This document shows positions 57,741 through 64,000 of a stretch of DNA of 64,000 nucleotides, one piece after another (the first letter of the stretch is position 1; every line of letters begins with the position of its first letter). The translations under genes were made by a program, and so were the position numbers. Source of the DNA: Garcia nutans (taxonomy: Eukaryota; Streptophyta; Magnoliopsida; Malpighiales; Euphorbiaceae); the NCBI GenBank assembly GCA_947685225.1, contig CANTUV010000008.1, positions 36,882,001 through 36,946,000 on the forward strand, given 5' to 3'. Under the pieces are notes generated by a model, which saw only the letters and a program-made list of their open reading frames with translations, did no database searches and was not told where the DNA came from.

Positions 57741-58617
57741 GCCAGCTTTGCTTCAGCCGATCCAAGAAGGCCTCAGTCAGACAAGGCATGTCCAAGTCAA
57801 GAGTAAACTCAAAACCTCTAGGCTCATCTCCATACTAATGATCAAGCCGATGAGGATCATAGCAAATACCTCGACGAAGAGTAGCAAGGGGGGCATACAT
57901 CAAATATGTGGTGATACGAGAAATCTTCCACCAAGGTACTAACCAACGGATGTTGACTGCATCATGTGAGCAGATTCAATCAACCCAGTCGGCATATGAA
58001 GAAGCAGGATGGAATAGTTTCCTAGCAGAATGATGTTGCAGTAGGCATCTGAAAAAATCCATGGATGGATTGTCAAGCAAGCAGAGATGCTCCTGAAGCC
58101 AAATTTGTAAGCACAAGAAAAAAAAGAGCCCATTAGGTCAAAAATCCGCAAGTACGACCTAAGCAAAAATTAGGGCGGTTCGCTAGTTTCAAAAACCTGC
58201 AAGAGCTGTCTAGGCAAAAAATAAAACCAATAAAAAAAGAGGTCCGCTAAGTTGAAAACCCACAAGAGCGGCTTAGGCAAAATATAGGACAACTTGCTAG
58301 TTTTGAAAATCTGCAAGGACGTACTAGGCAAAAATTAGAGCAATAAAAAAGAGAAGGCCTAAATTGAAAACCTGAAAGGGCGGTTTAGGTAGTTACCTGA
58401 AACAGAAACGGACTCCTGACCAATCTCCTTGACGACCCTGATTTAAATTGGTCCAATCCAACTAATGTCTTGGCTAAGATCATGGGTATCGGTGATAAGC
58501 CTCCTTCCATTTGGTCCATGATATCCAATATTCGCGGATCGATGTCGCCATCAGGAGAAACAAGAAAACATTGTCCAGGAAAGAATAGACAAAGCATGCG
58601 TCCCCATGTCTTGGTAC
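57741..58617 (-). pseudogene. antisense gene alpha remnant, Tat-C
   Basis: Minus-strand homologue of Tat-D alpha. Exon 1 survives only from about 58617 (MLCLFFPGQCFLVSPDGDID, GGLSPIPMILAKTLVGLDQ, SPFLFQ); upstream it is replaced by unrelated sequence. The intron (about 58110-58395) keeps the CAG|GTAACT donor and the hairpin units but has AA instead of AG at the acceptor. Exon 2 (IWLQEHLCLLDNPSMDFF, KLFHPASSYADWVD) lacks the 1-nt deletion of Tat-D but has a TGA after WVD and loss of two codons after SRIT. The two copies therefore carry different lesions, so their common ancestor was more intact than either. Confidence 0.75.
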
Positions 58618-59557
58618 GTCATACCATTGTCGGGCTATATAGACACACCCTCCACCCCGGACAACACAGCAATCATGCTAGCACCGAACCAGGTAGGCCA
58701 ACACGAGGTAAATATATCATCTCACTAATATTACTGTTTCATAGCTTAATATTACTCATTACTTTCGATTTAAATTTATTTATTTTTATCAAGAGTCCAT
58801 TAGTTAATTTATTTTTAATAAAAAAAACCAAATTTTTTGTCTTAATTAATTTAATAATATTATTAATAACTCAATTATAGCTAAAATAAAAAATAAAATT
58901 AATAAAAAATAATAAAAATAATAAATTAATTAAAATAATAAATTAATTAAAAATTAAAATAAAATAAAATGATGAATACATATTTGTGCTGTTAAAATAT
59001 TAAATTGCAGTGTTACCTCAGTCTTTTGACTTGAACAGCGTTGAAGTGGCATTCCAGCTAGTAGATCGACAGTTCTATTTTCATGTCGTCGAATAAATTT
59101 CTAGCAACTCAGCATTAGATCAAGGCCCATATCTCGAAGAATGTACTCTCTCCATTTTTTTTATTATTTTGCTCAACTCTCTGCTAACTCAAAAAGATGA
59201 AAATATATGAAAGTATAAAACTGATGAGATTTAGAGATGAAGAAAAATGGAATGGTGGACGGTTTATATAGAAAATGAATGAAGGAAAAGCCAAAATAAA
59301 ATAGTAATCCCATGATTAAAAACAAGTCAAATCACTATTAGTGAATAGTTATCAACAGTGTTCAAATAGTAAATTCATTTATTCAATTCAATTACTCAGT
59401 TATTTGTGTGTCTAAAAATATTTTTAGACTTTTAAAATATTTTCCACACAGGGGGCAAGAGAGTACATGCATTATAAAAAATAGCTAAATTTTTTGCAAA
59501 TTTTTTATTAATGTCTTATTAAGTATAATTATTTTTTGCAGATAACCTAAATTATTT
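58618..59557 (-). other. Tat-C 3' region of unknown content
   Basis: Begins with about 90 bp of GC-richer sequence without a match elsewhere in the window, then AT-rich DNA. On the minus strand there is a TATATAAA (59263-59270), an ATG near 59153 and a donor-like CTGAG|GTAACA near 59012, so another decayed antisense exon is possible. I cannot identify it. Confidence 0.4.
59263..59270 (-). promoter_or_regulatory. TATA box, antisense, Tat-C
   Basis: TATATAAA in TTTTCTATATAAACC on the minus strand, like the alpha promoter of Tat-D (26544-26551). Confidence 0.45.
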
Positions 59558-59900
59558 TTAAGTCCATAACTCACATTGGGTCTAAAATCCAAATTTTTTT
59601 TAGTCCAGAACTCACGTCGAGTCCAGAACCCAAATTATTTTTGACTCCAGAACTCACCTCGGGTCTAGAACCCAAATTATTTTTGAGTTCAGAAATCACC
59701 TCGGGTCCAAAATCCAAATAATTTTTTGAGTCCAAAACTCGCATCGGGTCCAGAATCTAAATTATTTTTTAGTCCAGAACTCACCTCGGGTCAAGAACCC
59801 AAATTAATTTTTGAGTCCAGAACTCACCTCGGGTCCAGAATCCAAATTATTTTTTAGTCAAGAACTCACCTCGGGTCCGGAACTCAAATTATTTTTTAAC
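59558..59900 (+). repeat. about 42-bp minisatellite, 8 units
   Basis: Eight units of TCCAGAACTCACCTCGGGTC followed by CAGAACCCAAATTATTTTTGAG. The core GGGTCCAGAACCC is an inverted repeat. It sits just before the polypurine tract, as in Tat-B and Tat-E, but the unit sequence differs. Confidence 0.9.
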
Positions 59901-60002
59901 CAAAACTCAAACCAACGTTGGGTACGAAGTCCAATCTAGCTCTAAACCCAATCAAAAATTATATTGCTTTTCACTCTCTTTTGCTATAGTCTCAGATCGT
60001 TC

Positions 60003-60017
60003 AAGCAAGGGGCAAAT
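60003..60017 (+). other. polypurine tract of Tat-C
   Basis: AAGCAAGGGGCAAAT before the LTR start CGTAGACTC (T to C at the first base). Confidence 0.75.
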
Positions 60018-62151
60018 CGTAGACTCTTATTTTTTTTACCAAGTCTAGTCCAAAGATTTTAAAACAGTCCTGAAATAATTTTTGTAGTATTTATTTCTTA
60101 AATTTTATTATTTAAATTTTATTATTTAATATTTATTCTAATAATATAATATTTATCTTATAATATTTATTATTTGTTGTTTAAAATATAATATTTATTA
60201 TTTACTATTTATTTTAATAATATAATATTTATTTTATAATATTTATTTTTTATTTTTTAAAATATAGTATTTATTGCAATAAAATAACATTTATTATTTA
60301 TTATTTATTTTTATAATATAATTAATTATAAAAATTTATTTTTAATATAATGCTTATTTTTAATAATGAAAATAAAAATAAAATATATATATATACATAT
60401 AAAAAATAAAAAATAGAAAATAAAAATCGGACGGTTGAATCGGTGCGAGCCACGCGGCACAACAGAATTGGCCTGCCACAGGCCAATTTGCCGCAGGCTA
60501 AATTAAGGATCCTCGCCCAGAGCCTGCGATGCTAACAGGTGATTCGCGCGAAGCAACAGGCCTCGTCTCTCCAATCCTCGCAGGCCCGCGCAGTTTTTCG
60601 ACCAAACCTTATTTTACTCGGTTTTAATATTTTATTTCCTAAATAATTTTATTTCCTTTACCAATTAGTATTAGGTTTTTATTTTTTCTTATAAATACCA
60701 CATTAAAACAATTACAGAAAGGACTTTAGAATTTTTTGGAAGGGGAATTTTTAAAGAGGCAGAGAAACTTTTTCTTGGTAGAGGAGAACTCTCAAACTTT
60801 GGAAATTTTTCAACAAGGAGATTTTTAGCAAAAAGCAACATTCAAGGCAGTAAACAAGTGGTGATTGTCTTGGTGTTAGCTACCCCAAAATTTTCATCTA
60901 ATGATTTTAGTGGAGCCTTCAAATGTAGGTATATTTATCTACTTTTGTTTATCAAAAAAACATCTTCACCTATTAGCCATTGATCCATTAAAATTGATAA
61001 ATTGTAACTTTAAAAACTTATGCAATAATCATGAAAACCAACGGACAATGTTTTTAATTTCTTTTGAAGGCACAGCAGCCTCACCCTTTTTTCTTAATAT
61101 TATCACAGTAGCTATTTTGTTAATTCCAAAACCTTAACTCTACTTTTATAAAATCCAAACCATAATTCACTTAAAATCTTAAAATCCTAATTAAATCTAT
61201 TTTCCAAAACCCTCATAGTAGCTATTATCCTTTCAAAAAATATAATAGTATTAGTTCCTTAAAATCATAAAACCCTAATTTATTTAATTCCTTTTTTTAC
61301 TTAATCTTCACAGTAGCAGTAGCTCCATCTAAACTTTTAAAAATATTATCACATTGACCTAATTTATTTAAACCTTAAACTCCAAACATTATTTTTTACA
61401 AATACCAAACCCTAATTTATTTCTCCCCAAAATCCTAAATTGAGACATAAACCTAAACTTGTATCTTCATTGCTTTATATAAATTAGATGTATGGTTATT
61501 ATATGTTTTAATTAATGGTTTATTTATATCTTTGATTTATATCTTTGATGAATAATTTATTTATGATGAATAGTTAGTTATTTTTATTAATTTGCTTTGG
61601 TTTCAAAACATTGTAAGAGGTATGTTTTCATATTTTGGGTACCTCATGTTATAAGCATTATGTAACTTACGTTACTTCAAGTTTCAGATCAATGTAAAGG
61701 ATATGTTTCCACCAATTGGTTGGTATCCTATTTTATTTATTTTCTTATGGACATTGGACAATTGTAAAGGCATATTTTCATCCATGTATGGGTGCCTATT
61801 TATTTTTTTTATTTGGACATCGTTGTAATTTTAATAAAGTATTTGTTTATTCTTATTATTGCATGTATTATGGATAATGTCATTATATTTAATAATTTTA
61901 TAATATTAAGACCTAAAAAGGAGGCCGGTTCCATTGAACCGGGCATTGTGGGGGTGCTAGGTTATTCTCACCTTCTCCACACGTACCTTACTTTCGAACC
62001 CATTAGGGAGTTGGAGATTCCTTAGGAGTCGAGTCATCAAACCCTTTCTTTTTCTCGGCCTATCCAGGCGATGACTCCATTTTCTTCGGGTTTAGGCCCG
62101 TGTTGTCTAAAGCCATGAGCCTAACAGTGCCAAAGTCACAAGAACCATTCC
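60018..62151 (+). repeat. Tat-C 3' LTR (X)
   Basis: Like the solo LTR at 15333 in its first 100 bases. A very AT-rich section follows (60060-60420), then GC-rich sequence, a TATA-like TTATAAATACC near 60690, a donor-like TGTAGGTATAT near 60925, the hairpin block 61619-61796, and the conserved 3' part to CATTCCACA. It loses its last 25 bp or so where it meets another LTR fragment. Confidence 0.8.
61619..61796 (+). other. triple-hairpin block, Tat-C LTR
   Basis: Hairpin I GGTATG/TACC (61619-61643). Hairpin II GGATATG...CCACCAATTGG...TATCC (61699-61728), where others have GGACA/TGTCC. Hairpin III GGCATA...TGCC (61769-61796), where others have GGACA/TGTCC. Both changes keep pairing. Confidence 0.8.
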
Positions 62152-63555
62152 ACAACACAGACTCGCGGCAGTGGCAAATTGCTAGGCCAGCTCACCCAAC
62201 GCTCACCCAATGCAGTAGCCCATTCCTTGCAGCACCGCAGTAGCCCGCCCACATGATAACCCATGCCAGTGATCCTCGCAGCCCGCAGGCCCATGTACCA
62301 ACGCGCCTACCTATTTAGCCAAAACCATATTAAACTGAGAATTTTTAATTCTTTCCTTAATAAACTAGGTTTCTTTTAATTACCTATAAATAATGGGACT
62401 TTTTCTAAGACTTAGAGATTTTTGGGACTTGGCGACATGAGAAACAGAAAGCAATAAATACCAAGAGATTAACCTAGCAATAATAAAGAGAAAGGGAATA
62501 AACACAAAGGAAGTAATCCAAGGAGGCAGTAGCTAAATAAAGCAATTTTCCACGGATGACATCAGGCTTCCAACCAAACACCAAGTTTATTTAGGCACTA
62601 AGGCAGTAGCAAGTATCCAATAAAGCTTAGTTCAAACTCTTCAATTTGGTGGAGCCTTCAAACGTAGGTAAGTACATCTAAAAATTCCTTTTTTATTTAT
62701 TTCATACAGTAGCCAAGTAATTTCTTAAACCTGAATATCCTAATAACTTGTTTATTAAAATTCTAAAAATTAGTTTTCCACACCAAAACTTTAATATCCC
62801 AATTTGGGACTGCCGTATGGGCTAATCAATGAAGTCAATATCTATTTGTGAATTGTAAGTCTTTGTGATTAACCTAGATTGGATTGCTTAATTTATTATT
62901 ACATGCTTTACAATGGATAATACATTTTGATTATTTTATTGCTCATCTTATTTAATTGAATTATGTTTGTTTTTTTGGATTCTAAAAGGCATGTTTCCAC
63001 TTTGTGGGTGCCTCGGTTTTTATTATGTAATTTAATATATCATTTAAAGATTTTGGATCAATGTAAAGTGTACATTTCCACCAATTGGTAGGTATCCTAT
63101 TTTATTTATTTTCTTTTGGATATTAAACAATTATAAAGGCATGTTTCCATCCATGAATGGTTGCCTATTTGTTTGTTTTGTTTGAACTTGTAGTGATTTT
63201 AATAAAGTATTTATTATTTCTTATGATTGCATGTAGTATGGATAATATCATTATATTTAAGAATTTTATAATATTAAAACCTGAAAAGGAGGCCGGTTCC
63301 AATGAACCAGGCGTTATGGGGGTGCTGGGCCATTTCTCACCTTTCTCATATGTACCCAACTTTTCAAACCCAATAGGGGGTTGGGGATTTCTTAGAAATC
63401 AAGTCATCCACCCCTTTCTATTTTCCTGTTCTGTCCGAGTGGCGATTCCATTTTCTCCGGGTTTAGGCCCATGTTCTCTAAGGCCCTAAGCCTAACAGTG
63501 CCGAAGTCGCAAGAACTATTTCATGCGGGAGTGGGGGCAAAAATACCCGCTCACA
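62152..63555 (+). repeat. LTR fragment Y
   Basis: 3' two-thirds of a Tat LTR, starting in its GC-rich region (CTCGCGGCAGTGGC) and ending CCCGCTCACA. It has a TATA-like CTATAAATAATGG near 62385, a donor-like CGTAGGTAAGTAC near 62665, and a hairpin block at 62988-63165. No PBS follows. Confidence 0.75.
62988..63165 (+). other. triple-hairpin block, LTR fragment Y
   Basis: Hairpin I GGCATG...CCAC/GTGG...TGCC (62988-63012), where other copies have GGTA/TACC. Hairpin III GGCATG...TTGCC (63138-63165). The paired arms have changed together relative to Tat-D. Confidence 0.8.
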
Positions 63556-63714
63556 AATCCTAATGTTGTTTTCTAAAACCCTAAAAACCCTATTTTGATC
63601 ACCAAAACCCTAATTTTCATTTATAAAACCTAATTCATATATTAAACCCTAATTTTATATATCTTATGCTTAATTTAAATATTAAAACCTAGATTTGATT
63701 ATTTAATTTATTAA
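63556..63714 (+). repeat. LTR fragment Z
   Basis: AAACCCTAA-rich DNA like the interior of Tat LTRs (compare about 16440). It is cut by Tek-G at 63715. Confidence 0.5.
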
Positions 63715-64000
63715 TGTAACACCCCGTTACTCTATATAAGTACTATATATATACCTAGTATACATACAGTAAGTATATAAAGTATAAGGATGTCACTTTT
63801 CGTTACCTTTTTAAATCCTGTAACAGAGTTTAAACCACAATACGTTAATTTACATAACATTTACAAAATTATTGTCTTTATCAAAACTTCATTTATACTT
63901 ATAAATATCCTCTCATCAGAAATACATCAAAATTAAAAGTTATACATGTATGCATTACCCTCTAGTTGGTCTCGACAAACTTTTACTCTTCTCGTGGCAT
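63715..64000 (-). repeat. Tek-G LTR, partial
   Basis: Starts TGTAACACCCCGTTAC on the plus strand. Order and spacing resemble the Tek-F LTR read in the same direction (GTATAC-rich start, TTATACATGT, then a GGTCTCGAC stretch), so the element is on the minus strand and extends beyond the window. Confidence 0.65.

Noticed and set aside
58470..58880. 136-codon plus-strand frame in Tat-C 3' region
   Set aside because: Mostly the reverse of antisense gene alpha, then AT-rich non-coding DNA.
1..64000. Host genes, tRNA, rRNA or organelle DNA
   Set aside because: I found no multi-exon host gene outside the retrotransposon modules, no tRNA cloverleaf and no rRNA-like block. An eye-only search cannot exclude a small RNA gene.

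Overview
This is a stretch of plant nuclear heterochromatin, very probably from a dicot, made almost wholly of nested Ty3/gypsy LTR retrotransposons. The evidence is chromodomain-bearing (Tekay/Del-type) pol genes, Tat/Ogre-type gag-pol with two RNase H domains, LTRs of 2-3.4 kb, AT-rich DNA, and no recognisable host gene, rRNA or tRNA. I use working names: Tat-B, -C, -D, -E for Tat/Ogre-like copies (LTRs start TGTAGA and end CTCACA), Tek-A, -F, -G for Tekay-like copies, and M for an unclassified non-autonomous element. Layout from left to right: 1-5388 is minus-strand Tat-B (gag, leader, LTR, 3' region, LTR fragment), inserted in the integrase of plus-strand Tek-A (5389-12329). The 3' LTR of Tek-A is itself split by a 3.4-kb solo LTR (7382-10821, target duplication GTTTG). 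Tek-A sits in the leader of plus-strand Tat-C, whose gag-protease resumes at 12330. Tat-C is interrupted by a solo Tat LTR (15333-17409) and then, in the middle of its reverse transcriptase, by 36 kb of insertions (18456-54654). Its RT/RNase H/integrase resume at 54655, and its 3' region and LTR reach about 62151. Inside the 36 kb the nesting is M (18456-19112 and 53409-54654), then Tat-D (19113-53408, target duplication ATATT), then the rearranged Tat-E array (about 28003-51500), then the minus-strand Tek-F (33113-42720, target duplication AGGAA), the most complete and apparently youngest element. LTR fragments and the start of another Tekay-like LTR close the window. All coding regions carry stops or frameshifts or lack parts, so nothing here looks autonomous now. 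Tat-C was a full gag-PR-RT-RH-aRH-INT element; Tat-D lost almost all of pol by a microhomology deletion; Tat-E and Tat-B look like gag-only relatives. The most interesting part is the 3' internal region of Tat-D: two intron-containing genes on the opposite strand to gag-pol. One has its own TATA box, start, GT-AG intron, stop and AATAAA, and resembles the plant mobile-domain/DUF7745-type proteins; a broken copy sits at the matching place in Tat-C. A second recurring theme is arrays of short hairpins, some with compensatory base changes between copies, in the LTRs, the antisense-gene intron, the 3' minisatellites and element M. All family names and motif matches come from reading the sequence by eye; no search was run.
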